DNA from: Achatina immaculata
Lineage: Eukaryota > Mollusca > Gastropoda > Stylommatophora > Achatinidae
NCBI GenBank assembly: GCA_009760885.1
Contig: CM019692.1
Span: forward strand, 50,962,355 to 51,026,354
Direction: 5' to 3'
DNA: 64,000 bases
Position numbers and translations under genes: made by a program. Under the pieces are notes generated by a model. That model searched no databases. It had not been told where the DNA came from and worked only from the letters and a program-made list of their open reading frames with translations. Every line of letters starts with the position of its first letter. Within the stretch, counting starts at the first letter, position 1. Of the stretch, positions 33,481 to 43,622 are shown piece by piece.

Positions 33481-34187
33481 AGCAAATTATTTTCAAGATG
33501 CTCATTGAGTCTGTTAAACAGGATGCCAGCCAGTACTTTGCCAGCGACTGATAGCAGCGAGATTCCTCTGTGATTATCACAGTGGTGTTAAATATGGGTA
33601 TACCACTGCTCGTGGGATTTGGGGAAGGAAAGGTAGCCACGAGTAATATAGTAAAATCCATTATAACAGAGCCTCTGTAATAATGGACCAGGTCCACAGG
33701 TCCTGGCCACCCTCCTCTCTTTATATATTTTATTCTGGGTGTAGTGGACTTATAACAGACTGGTCTGCCAATCCCCTTGAAGCCTGCCGTAATGAGATTT
33801 TACTGTAATGACAACATACATAACTTGTGAATTGACCAGTCAAGGACGCAAATATCATATTCCATAAACCCCTTGATGACATGGAGCAGAGCTCCTTTTC
33901 CCATTTCTGTGTGTATGTGTTCTATCTAATGGACCATCTTGTATATGTGATTGTATCTGGTATATATGAATGTATCTGCATATGAATAGAGTTTGAAAAA
34001 AGTTACAACAAATAAGTACTGACTTCATGAAACGTTTTTTTTAATTGCGTACTGAAAACAAGAACAGTGAATTTTCTTAAGTCTGCTTTTAGCATATATA
34101 CAATAAAACAATGATCAGTAACAAAATATACAAACAGCATATCAGCACAGTGTAGTTAACTGGGAAGAATAAGCATTGCTCATAGTT
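33481..34187. other. Unassigned; may include 3' flank of the exon at 34.3 kb
   Basis: No open frame or repeat recognised. Confidence 0.35.
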
Positions 34188-34193
34188 TTTATT
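34188..34193 (-). promoter_or_regulatory. Poly(A) signal AATAAA
   Basis: On the minus strand this hexamer lies about 93 bases after the stop codon of the exon ending at 34,286, a normal spacing for a short 3' UTR. Confidence 0.45.
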
Positions 34194-34285
34194 TCCGTGA
34201 AGCTTGGGAAAATTTAAATGTCACACCATTTGTTTTGATCATATTTCAATGGAAAAAAAAAACACATGCTGGAATGAGTAAAGAT

Positions 34286-34371
34286 TCATGTGGCATTTTG
34301 AAGCTGCGACACTAGTTCCTTGATAAGTACTTCTTCATCCCCAAAGTGATACATTTCCTGGAGTTCATGAG
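34286..34371 (-). CDS. Terminal coding exon of a minus-strand gene (possibly the kinase)
   Basis: An acceptor ATTAATCTCCACAG is followed by two bases completing a codon and 27 codons ending in TGA. The peptide reads HELQEMYHFGDEEVLIKELV and then SQLQNAT, an amphipathic helix-like C-terminus. A poly(A) signal lies 93 bases downstream. The sequence upstream of the acceptor is a minisatellite whose units repeat the acceptor region. The kinase gene lies upstream on the same strand with its last resolved exon at 43,030 in phase 0. This exon needs an incoming phase of 1, so at least one unseen exon would have to lie between. Alternatively it belongs to a different gene. I recognise no domain. Confidence 0.55.
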
Positions 34372-34556
34372 CTGTGGAGATTAATATAGAGTACATGTAC
34401 ATAGTTCATGTCCAGAATAGAGAGCTAATATATATAGAGTACAAATTTATGTCCTGAATAGAGAGCTATGGAAATTAATATAGAGTACATGTACATAGTT
34501 TATGTCCTGAATAGAGAGCTGTGGAGATTAATATAGAGCACATAGTTTATACATAT
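34372..34556. repeat. Minisatellite over the acceptor of the 34.3-kb exon, left block
   Basis: Units with GTGGAGATTAATATAGAGTA and ATAGAGAGCT are about 50-70 bp. On the minus strand each is a variant of the acceptor TATTAATCTCCACAG|CTC. More regular units continue at 35,340-35,459 and 37,789-38,525. Confidence 0.8.
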
Positions 34557-34918
34557 AAATGCCTTTGAATGTAAATGCTACAGAAGAGTTCTTCAAATAT
34601 CATGGACACAAGAAAAAACAAATATATCCATGCTACAAGAGCTTAATATTGAAGAAGGCTGGCTAGTAGAGAGTATTAAACAGAGAAAACCTAAATATTT
34701 TGGACATATTAAATGTCATGATAATCTAGAGAAGATTGTCTTTTAAGGGTACATAATGGGAAAAAGAAAGACAGGAAGACCAAGGCGAAGATGGCTGCAA
34801 GATGTCATTGATGATCTGCGAATGGATGCATCAGCAGCAAGGCATCATGCTCACAACTGAGAGGCCTACAGGAGTGCTGTTAGGGAGGCAAAGTTCCGCA
34901 AGGAGCATGCAAATGAAT
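34557..34918 (+). mobile_element. LINE-C 3' fragment in the minisatellite
   Basis: Closely related to 4,841-5,231. It begins ATAAATGCCTTTGAATGTAA and runs to EAKFRKEHANE, with a short ATGAATGA tail. Frameshifts are present. Confidence 0.8.
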
Positions 34919-35339
34919 GAACATAGTTTGTGTGCATGGATAAAAGGGATGGCGACTGCAGTAAAACTGGTTTAAATAAATAAGGTAGACAGAGGTGTAT
35001 GGTGCAGTTTTACAAAGTGAGGGAGGGAGTGAGTAAGGTGAGAAAAAAACGAATAGAAAGTATGAGAATGTATAAACGAAAAACATACAACATCTGATAT
35101 TTCGGCGTGAGCCTTATTCTAGGATACATACACAATGAGGCAAAAACACGAAGAACTTATCTGAATGTGTCTTCCTCCAAGTAGAAAACAGAAATGTGTG
35201 TAGTAGAAGGGAGAAGGAAAGACCACGCTTCCTCCAACAAAAGATGCCCGATAGAGCCAATCGTAAAGAAGAGGTGGAGAGAGAGGAGGAGAACAAGTGG
35301 GAGAAAGGGGTGGGGGGAAGACAATAGAAACATGATAGC
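34919..35339. other. Unassigned sequence between array blocks
   Basis: Purine-rich on the plus strand at 35,190-35,340, with no motif recognised. Confidence 0.3.
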
Positions 35340-35459
35340 CGCATGGAGAGCTGTTGAGATTAATATAGAGTGCATAGTTTGTGTGTGTGGAGATTAATAT
35401 ATAGTACACAGTTTGTGACCTGCATGGAGATCTACGGGGATTAATATACAGTATATAGT
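35340..35459. repeat. Same minisatellite, middle block
   Basis: Three to four units with GATTAATATA and ATAGTTTG. Interrupted at 35,460 by RTE-A. Confidence 0.8.
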
Positions 35460-37788
35460 TTGGAGGCACAATATTTCCACACAAAGAGATACATAAAACA
35501 ACGTGGATATCTCCAGATGATAGAACTAGAAACCAGACAGATCACTTTTGCATTAGAAAGCAATATAGAACATCTCTGATAGATATAAAAGCTTATAGGG
35601 GTGCAGATGTTAACAGTGATCACAACCTAAGTATAGGGAAAATAAAACTAAAACTGAAAAGCCAATACAAGAAATCAATACACAGAAAGATAAACAGCCA
35701 CAGCCTACAAGAAGAGAATACTAACAGTAATTTCAATAATTCCACAACACCCAGTGAAGTAGAGGAGGTAGGTATAGATGAATTATGGAATTCTTACAGC
35801 ACAGCCATAATCACAGCAGCAAAAGCAAGCGCTGGACTGAAAAAACCAAATACAAAAGCATAGATATCAGAAAGCATGGAAGTACATACATGAAGGATGA
35901 GCAGCCAAATTAGACATGTTGAATGTAAAAAGATCTTGGAAAAGATCTGGTGAAAGCAGCATACAAAGAAATAGACAAGAAAATAAAAAGTTCAGCTAGT
36001 TGGGATGAAAGAGAATACATAGGCAATATGGCGAAAGAGGAAGCAGCAAAAACAGGAGATAGAAAAACTTTATATAACATACAAAAGAGGCTAACAGGTA
36101 CTATTACATCTAAAGAAAGACCAATCCTTAGCAAAACTAGAACCCTATTAACATCAAGTAAAGACCAAAAGCAAAGAAGGGCTGAACACTTCCAAGAAAT
36201 ACTTAATCGACCACACCCAAAAGAATTGTTAAACCTTGAAACTGACTTACCAGCCCCACAACTAAATGTCAACCTAGATGAAATTACATTGCATGATATT
36301 GAAACAGCAGTGAATTTAATGGCTAACAACAAAGCTGCAGGTGAAGATGAAATAACACCCAAAATGTTAAAAGCTATCAATAGTGACAACATGAGACAAC
36401 TACAGAGAATGTTTAATAAGATTTGGAAAGATGAAAAGGTCCCTTCTAATTGGAAAAAAGAAATCATTGTTAAAATATCAAAAAAAGGCAACCTTAGTGA
36501 CTGCAATAATTGGAGAGGAGTTACCTTAATATCAGTTGTGTCAAAAGTATTTTGCAAGGTCATTTTGAATAGACTTAAAGATATAGTGGATACCGCAATG
36601 AGAGAAGAACAAGCAGGATTTCGAAAATGGAGAAGCTGTCTTGACCAGATCTTTACTCTAAGAATAATACTTGAAGAACATATTGAAAAGCAGAAACCAT
36701 TAATACTGAACTTCACAGACTTTAAAAAGGCATTTGATAGCATACACAGGGATTCATTATGGAGAATTTTAAGTCTGTATGGAATACCATCTAAAACTGT
36801 CAACATCATTAAGGACTTCTACAATGGATATGTTCGTGCAGTCAAAACATAGGAAGGGATGAGTGAATGGTTCCAGACTGAAACAGGCATGAAACAAGGA
36901 TGTATACTGTCTCTTTTGTTTTTGTTTTTTTGAATTGCAATAGACTTCATAATGAAAAAATGCTGCACAGGTAACACAGGTATTGACTGGGTACATTGGA
37001 CCCAACTAGAACATCTTGATTTTGCTAATGACATAACTCTTATCAGTAATAATGTGAATTCCATGCAAGAAAAAACAGACAGACCGTCTTCACTGGCTAG
37101 CAAAATAGGACTTGAAATTAACAAGGACAAAACAAAAATAATGAAAATTCCCATTAATCAGAATGGAAAAATACACGTAGAAGGGACAGATATTGAAGAA
37201 GTCAATCAATTTGCATACCTTGGCAGCTACATAAGCCAGAAAGGAAGTTAGAATTTCAAAAGCAGCATCGATTTTCAAGAATCTTGAGAACATATGGCAT
37301 TCAAAAGTTATAAACACAAAAACCAAGTTAAGACTATTCAATTCAAATGTAATATCCACCCTCATTTATGCATGCGAAAGCTGGAGAACAACTAAAGAAA
37401 CAGACAAGAAATTAAACTCTTTTGAAAAAAAATGCCTGAGGAAAATACTCGGCACCAAGTGGAACGAATTCAAGAACAATGCAGAGATAAGACAGATGAA
37501 TGAAAAACCAATCTCATGGGTGATCAGGACAAGGAGATGGACATATGTTGGTCACGTGATAAGAAGTAACAGTCAGAGAATCCCAAAACAAGCTGTCAAG
37601 GGCAACACAACAGGCTAAAGAAAAAGAGGCAGACCACATGAAACTCTAAAGAGGACATTGTTAAGAGAGGTCAAATTAACAGGCATAAAATCCCTTGATG
37701 AGGTTGAAAGACTCGCTGAAGACAGTAAAAATTGGCGAACTACCTTGCGAGCCCTAAACGACACGGAAAGAATATAAGATATAGGAAG
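35460..37788 (+). mobile_element. RTE-A 5'-truncated copy, inactivated
   Basis: It begins inside the endonuclease (GGAGGCACAATATT, matching 14,880) and ends at GAATATAAGATATAGGAAG. It is inserted in the minisatellite with a short AGTTTG duplication. Long frames at 35,950-36,852 and 36,952-37,251 show the RT, but motif A reads FTDFKKAFD and the catalytic box reads FANDITLIS (second Asp lost). Several frameshifts and a stop near 36,850 confirm inactivity. The antisense frame at 35,910-36,809 is a shadow. Confidence 0.9.
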
Positions 37789-38525
37789 AAGTTTGTAACC
37801 TGCATGGAGAACCGCGGGGATTAATATACAGTATATAGTTTTGTGACCTGCATGGAGAACAGCGGGGATTAATATACAGTATATAGTTTGTAACCTGCAT
37901 GGAGAACAGCGGGGATTAATATACAGTATATAGTTTGTGACCTGTATGGAGAACAGCGGGTATTAATATACAGTATATAGTTCGTGGCCTGCATGGAGAA
38001 CAGCGGGGATTAATATACAGTATATAGTTTGTAACCTTCATGGAGAACAGCGGGGATTAATATACAGTATATAGTTTGTAACCTGCATGGAGAACATCGG
38101 GGATTAATATACAGTATATAGTTTGTAACCTGCATGGAGAACAGCGGGGATTAATATACAGTATATAGTTTGTGACCTGCATTGGGAACAGCGGGGATTA
38201 ATATACAGTATATAGTTTGTAACCTGCATGGAGAACAGCGGGGATTAATATACAGTATATAGTTTGTGACCTGCATGGAGAACAGCGGATTAATATACAG
38301 TATATAGTTTGTGACCTGCATGGAGAATAACGGGGATTAATATACAGTTTATCGTTTGTGACATGCATGGAGAACCACGCGGATTAATATACAGTATATA
38401 GTTTGTGACCTGCATGGAGAATAACGGGGATTAATATACAGTATATCGTTTGTGACATGCATGGAGAACCGCGGATTAATATACAGTATATAGTTTGTGA
38501 CCTACATGGAAAACTGCGGAGATTC
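37789..38525. repeat. ~47-bp minisatellite, right block, about 15 copies
   Basis: Regular units with ACCTGCATGGAGAACAGCGG and GGATTAATATACAGTATATA. Copies next to 38,400 share a sub-variant (ATGCATGGAGAACC). Confidence 0.95.
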
Positions 38526-38529
38526 TTGT

Positions 38530-39674
38530 CTAGAAGTCCATGAAAGAAAGCACCAGGAGTCTACGACTAACAGCAGAAGCCATACAAGCACGTGGAGAAA
38601 CTGGTATAAAATTGCTGGGAAAATTTTTTAACAAAGTTTGGTCTGAAAGGAAGGTCCCTGAAGATTGGCAAAGAACCATAGTGGTACCCATCTGGAAGAA
38701 TAAAGGAGACAAAAGAGACTGCAGATCATACAGAGGGGTTTCCTTGCTTAATCATGTGAGGAAAATGTATGCAAAGATTTTAAAAAGCAGAACAGGACAG
38801 GTTATAGAAACTCAATTGAGCGAAGCACAATTTTGATTCGGGAAAGGAAGAAGTTGCACTGATGCAATATTTGTACTTCGACAAGCCTGTGGAAAAAAGG
38901 CACTGAATATGACAAACAACTTAACATCATCTTTGTGGACCAAGAACTTAACATCATCGTTGTGGACCAAGAAATTAACATCATTTTTGTGGACCAAGAG
39001 CTTAACGTCATCTTTGTGGACCAAGAACTTAAACATCATCTTTGTGGATCAAGAAAAAGCTTTTGACAGGGTTAATGGAAACAAGTTGTGGGCAGTATTA
39101 GAGGAATATGGTATACCGGGACATCTACTGGAAAACATAATGTCATATACAAATAGTGAAAGTGCAGTAAGGACAAAAGCAGGCAATATGGATTGGTTCA
39201 ATGTAACAACGGGGGTTAGACAGGGAGACAAAAGACATTTCGTATTTATATTCCATATGGACCGAAAACAAAAGAAGCAAACCCAAACCCACTGAAACTG
39301 AAAGAATTTATGTTCGCAGACAACCAGCGTATAGCACACAAGAACCTGAATTGCTTACAAGATCATATGAACAGTCTTCATCAGAGTTGTAAACATTGTG
39401 ATATGAAAATCAACATTGCCAAAACAGACCATGAAAGTTAGCAGAATGCCAAGCCCATTGAATGTATGTACTGAAGACAGAAAAATCCAGCAAGTAGAAG
39501 GATTCAAGTATTTTGGATGCACGTTCACAGAAGATGGGAAGCTTGATAAAGAAACTGATGTTAGAACGCAAAGAGCCAATGCCGATGCATACCAACTATC
39601 CCCTCTGGTTACACACCCAAACATCCCACTTGATACTAAGAGAAAACTAATTAATGGCATTTTCATACCAGTGT
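38530..39674 (+). mobile_element. LINE-F fragment, 5' part (RT)
   Basis: Frames encode FFNKVWSERKVPEDWQRTIV, YRGVSLLNHVRKMYAKIL, the RT1-type FGKGRSCTDAIFVLRQAC, motif A FVDQEKAFDRVNGNKLWAVL, a GVRQG segment, and later KYFGCTFTEDGKLDKETDVR. Motif A is preceded by a 27-bp tandem array. The catalytic 'YADD' region and about 100 codons around it are missing or scrambled (39,235-39,310). It resumes after an insertion at 40,247. Confidence 0.75.
38918..39052. repeat. 27-bp tandem repeat over RT motif A of LINE-F
   Basis: Five copies of ACATCATCTTTGTGGACCAAG-type units (9 codons, NIIFVDQEL) lie directly before EKAFD. The last unit has an extra A that shifts the frame. Confidence 0.9.
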
Positions 39675-40246
39675 AGTATTTATTATATTTACTGGACTGA
39701 CGTGAATTATTATTCAATCTTTTATTCTGTCTGGCCGCCGCCGTACTGAGTGGTGGAAGGGTGACTACACCATACGTTCACACCTTACATGTAAATAACA
39801 GGAACACGAAACAACAATCTTTTTTTATAAAATCACGATCCTTGTATTTTCACAATTCTGATCCACAAGGCAACACGAATTAAAGAATCCTATACACATG
39901 ATGTCCATATATTTCAAACACGCATTATCGAATCATAAAAAAAAACCATTTCCTTGAATAATATGAGTCCAACCCTGATTGCAAATGCACACAACTAAAA
40001 TACATATGCCAACCTCCATCTGTCGAATGACCATCTTCGTCCATGTCTGAACAATGACACGGTCGCTGGACTCTAACGTGCTCAGCTTATGGAATCCCTT
40101 AAACTTATCTCTTCTCGTCTTATATACCTGATCAGCGACGGACTCGAAGGACTGGGCATTTCCGTTAAAAAAAAAAACGTCTATGGCCAGTGGGATTTCC
40201 AATTAAAACCGGGTCACTGCTTGCTTTTTCCCCACTCACTACACCA
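39675..40246. other. ~570-bp insertion splitting LINE-F
   Basis: LINE-F sequence stops at ATTTTCATACCAGTG and resumes at GTGCTACCAATGCCAG. The intervening DNA has no open frame. Weak similarity between its two ends (GTGTAGT in inverted form) hints at a small DNA element, but this is not convincing. Confidence 0.4.
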
Positions 40247-40545
40247 GCGCTGTGCTACCAATGCCAGACATAGGCGCTTACTAAGAAACAACATAATGAA
40301 ATAACCACGTGTGAAATGAGATGTCTTAGGAAACCAGCAAAAGTCACCAGGTTTGACAAGCTAAGAAATGACACCATAAGACAGGTGGTAGGAACTACAT
40401 CATGTCTAGGACACACAGAGAAGCAAAGAATCAAATTGTTCGGCCACTTAATGAGAATGACACACAGCCAGCCGCAGAGAGCCTTCAAACAAAGAACTCA
40501 GGGCACAGATCAAAAGGAACGCCCAGAAAGAGATGGCTAGATGGT
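40247..40545 (+). mobile_element. LINE-F fragment, 3' part
   Basis: The frame reads TTCEMRCLRKPAKVTRFDKL, KQRIKLFGHLMRM and QTQGTD/KERPERDG-like sequence, the usual C-terminal end of such LINEs. It continues the fragment interrupted at 39,674. Confidence 0.7.
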
Positions 40546-42269
40546 ACGCTAATTACGTCACTGAGGCTAACTATTTAGCCCAAAAAGGCCCGATGCATCT
40601 CTCCTTCAAGGTACATAAGAAAGTACTTAGTCTAAATGAGTTTCTGTCCCCTTTCATTTTCCTGCCGTTCCTTCTTCTGTTCATTACAATTAGTTTGTCT
40701 TTTCCGTTTGCGTATTATAACAGAACCCCCACCATAAGTCCAGGGTAGCTAATTTGGATGTCGGCCATGAAACTATACTGATATACTGTAAAACTACAGA
40801 GGTAGAACGAACTAAAGCAATTTTTGTCCCAGATTCTCACCCATGTTTCTCATTTATAGCCAGATAACTGAGCAAGTAATTAAGACAAGCCAAAAGGCTG
40901 AGGTCATATGGAGGAACTCACGTGTGAAAGGGGGCGTGTAAGGCGGCTTTAGTTCCTCAAAGTATTTGTGTCTGAGTATTCCTCGAACGGAGATTCTTGC
41001 ACTGGGCTGTACCTGCACCATCTGTTTGGGAAACAGCGTACTTTTGATTCAGTTTCTGTAACTATGTTGTTAATTTGTGTAACACCTGCAATCGTCAGTG
41101 TTTAATTCACTAGTGTGACCATTTAATTTGTCAGCGTACACTCATATCACAAAACTGTAAGCATTTAATTTCTCAGTGTACACTCATATCACAAAACTGT
41201 AAGCATTTAATTTCTCAGCGTACACTCATATCACAAAACTGTAAGCATTTAATTTCTCAGCGTACACTCATATCACAAAACTGTAACCATTCTAAGTATA
41301 TTGTTAACCCTTTTGTAGCAGTTATACTTTCCAACAAGTTGCGTCCAAACTTTTCAGGTCAAGATGTTAGGCTATATTGTTGTCAGACTCATGGATGTTT
41401 GTTTCCTCCTATGGGTCTAAAAGATCTGAAGACGTTGTTCTGTTTGGCAACATGCGAAAAGCCCCATACCGGTGGAACTGCTAAAGAAGCACTGCACATC
41501 TCCTCCTTTTTTATCTCCACTTAAGGTAAAACAGTCTCTCTTCCTTTTCGTGCTACTGGTTCCTCTTTTATCTATCATCTTTGAGGTAAGGTTGGGATTT
41601 TTACTTCATTTACTTCAGGCCGTGATTTGCTGAATGGTGCTGGATCCAGCTATACTTCGCTACCAGGCTCCTACAAATCTCACATTAGCAATAACAGGTA
41701 CAGATCTCAAGGAAGTCCCGTGTATCACATAAACACTGAGTCTATTGATGAACTTGGCGAAGATGTGAATGAGAATGGCGTTATCTTGACAGCTGGCAGG
41801 TTGCCCCAGCCACGTGACGTGTCCTTTCATCCATCCAAGACTCCCGTAACAATATAACAATCATTTCTTCACGACAGCGACATCCATTTTCACGACAGCG
41901 ACATCCATCTTCACGACAGCCCGATACAAAAAGCCTTCCTCTGTTTCACATCCAAACGTAAACTAACTCGCTCAACCTTTCTTTTCCCGCCTGTCACGGG
42001 TTGCTCGGCCCACGTGACGGGTCTCTCCCGGGCGCGGGAAAGTTCAGCGCGAGACTCACAACAATGCCCTTTCTAAAACACAACAGTTACCTCACATATA
42101 CTGTTACACAGGGACTAGAAAAAATTAACCGCCGGAACCCGGTCCCAAGCCGACACGATGCTGTGCGTTACAATATTAACATGGCTTTAAAACAAATATT
42201 TATTTTTATTTCTGTAGTTGTATGTTAAATATTGGCAGAACTAGCCAATAGAGATGATGCTTGATTTAC
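40546..42269. other. No gene firmly supported
   Basis: Holds a 42-bp minisatellite (41,120-41,285) and a 76-codon plus frame at 41,627-41,857 of unknown nature. A missing kinase C-lobe exon could be hidden here, but I could not identify one. Confidence 0.3.
41120..41285. repeat. 42-bp minisatellite, about 4 copies
   Basis: The unit contains AGCATTTAATTTCTCAGCGT and ACACTCATATCACAAAACTG. Confidence 0.95.
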
Positions 42270-42374
42270 TTCCAGTCCATGGTACGGATTCTGTACTGGG
42301 CGAGGAAACTGAAATACCAGGGCTTGAAGAATGTCAGGCACAAAATCTGTCAGCGAACGGGAGCTGGTCCCAAC
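42270..42374 (-). CDS. Doubtful exon candidate downstream of kinase exon 7
   Basis: A 35-codon frame (VGTSSRSLTDFVPDILQALV, then FQFPRP...) lies between an AAAAG acceptor with a weak pyrimidine tract and a GTAAATC donor. Both phases are 0, compatible with joining exon 7. The sequence does not clearly match the kinase C-lobe (no 'DPxxR' or conserved Arg context), so it may be chance. An overlapping frame would give a different peptide. Confidence 0.2.
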
Positions 42375-42489
42375 CTTTTGTAAAGCGCACAGAAACAGGC
42401 CATTGTGCTCTCTCGACCAAGAATAACAGGATAGTTTCCAAGCGATCGTCGTGGTGTAGGGGGATGCATATAAGCCGGACTCTTGCTTG

Positions 42490-42682
42490 GGTCCACTGCA
42501 GGAATTCAGGCTGTTCACTGCATGAATTCAATATATCCAATGCAGGAATTCAAGATGCCCACTGCTGGAATTCAAGTTGTTCACGGTAGGAAGTCAATAT
42601 GTCAACTGCAGGAGTTCAAGCTGTCCATTGCAGGAATTCAAGATGTCCACTGCAGGAATTCAAGCTGTTGACTGCAGGGTAG
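42490..42682. repeat. ~21-bp minisatellite with acceptor-like core
   Basis: Units of CACTGCAGGAATTCAAGCTGT type, about nine copies. On the minus strand each reads AATTCCTGCAG, a good acceptor core, but no convincing exon adjoins it. Confidence 0.9.
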
Positions 42683-42840
42683 TCGTAGCCTGGCCTTTAA
42701 TATTTTCATTTCGTCGTTTGAAAAAAAAACTTCTACAGTTACAATGAGATCCATGGATCAGTTACCACAAGATCCATGGATTAGGCCGGTCGTCGCCACA
42801 AACAGACAACACCATATGGGTGCTAAGTCATGAGAACCGA

Positions 42841-43047
42841 CTGACCTTAGTGATGAGATCTGACTCACCTTAGTGATGAGAACTGACTCACCTTAGCGAT
42901 GAGATCTGACTCACCTTAGTGATGAGAACTGACTCACCTTAGCGATGAGAACTGACTCACCTTAGCGATGAGATCTGACTCACCTTAGCGATGAGAACTG
43001 GCTCACCTTAGTGATGAGAACTGACTCACCTTAGTGATGAGATCTGA
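42841..43047. repeat. 23-bp minisatellite over kinase exon 7 donor
   Basis: Nine units of CTCACCTTAGTGATGAGAAC type. On the minus strand each reads CACTAAG|GTGAGTCAG, and eight keep the GTGAGT. The first unit overlaps the last 18 bases of exon 7, so the array grew from the exon end. Confidence 0.95.
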
Positions 43048-43137
43048 CGCAGTATCGCTGAAGCTGCTGTTAAAAATGATTTTCCCAGAACTGACCTGGA
43101 GAATATGTTTGTCCTTATTTGGGTGGATGTAAGGCCA
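43030..43137 (-). CDS. Kinase exon 7 (helix G region)
   Basis: 108 bases, 36 codons, phase 0 to 0. Acceptor GCTCCTTCCGTCTAG; donor ACTAAG|GTGAGT. The peptide opens WPYIHPNKDKHILQVSSGKI and ends FSDTASDLITK, matching the 'PF.....I..G.I.FP...S..A.DLI.KL' pattern that follows helix F in AGC kinases. It joins exon 6 (ending ISNT) without a gap in the pattern. Its last 18 bases are the founding unit of the adjoining 23-bp array, so the true donor is one of about nine possible ones. Only the first keeps this reading frame simply. Confidence 0.8.
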
Positions 43138-43612
43138 CTAGACGGAAGGAGCAAGTATAGCAGTTATTGTAATACATAAATAATATTCACCGTCTTTCCG
43201 CCATCTAAGATGCACTTAACATTTGTCGAGTAATATTTAAGAGCAATACAGACAAAAAATATGGCATATTCCACGAACTTTATCTCCTAACAATAGGTTT
43301 TTGATCCAAGACTGTATGATACCCGCATTCCTAGCTAACCCGTATGGGATAATTTTACTGTTCCTGAGCAGTTCTACCTGAGACAATAAGTTGCTTTCTG
43401 CTCTTTCTCTCTGACAAAACGCGGCAAAAATAATACGGACTTACAGCAATGTACTTAGACGACTTGGTGCTGTGTGTAACTTGTAACTAAAAAACCTACT
43501 GACAAAACTCGCCGGAGACATTTCCTCCAAAAACAACCAACACTCCACGACGAACCTGACACCAAATTAGGATCATCACAAATCACTAAACAAGTAAGTC
43601 AACCAACAATCA
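43138..43612. other. Kinase intron 6, 3' part; nothing else seen
   Basis: Unassigned intron sequence between exon 7 and the RTE-A copy. Confidence 0.4.
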
Positions 43613-43622
43613 GTTCCAGAAT
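43613..43622. repeat. Left target-site duplication of RTE-A copy
   Basis: GTTCCAGAAT, identical to 44,613-44,622. Confidence 0.8.

Noticed and set aside
34972..35344. Short minus-strand frames of 60-121 codons
   Set aside because: No domain, start context or splice support, and they overlap repeat sequence.
35910..36809. 299-codon minus-strand open frame
   Set aside because: Antisense shadow of the RTE-A copy at 35.5-37.8 kb, matching the shadow at 15-16 kb.
39675..40246. Small DNA transposon with inverted ends
   Set aside because: End similarity is limited to about seven bases and no clean duplication flanks it, so I only call it an insertion.
42485..42682. Kinase exon directly after the TTCCTGCAG array
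   Set aside because: A phrase resembling DPSKS occurs, but the acceptor phase does not join exon 7 in that frame and the following sequence does not resemble a C-lobe.
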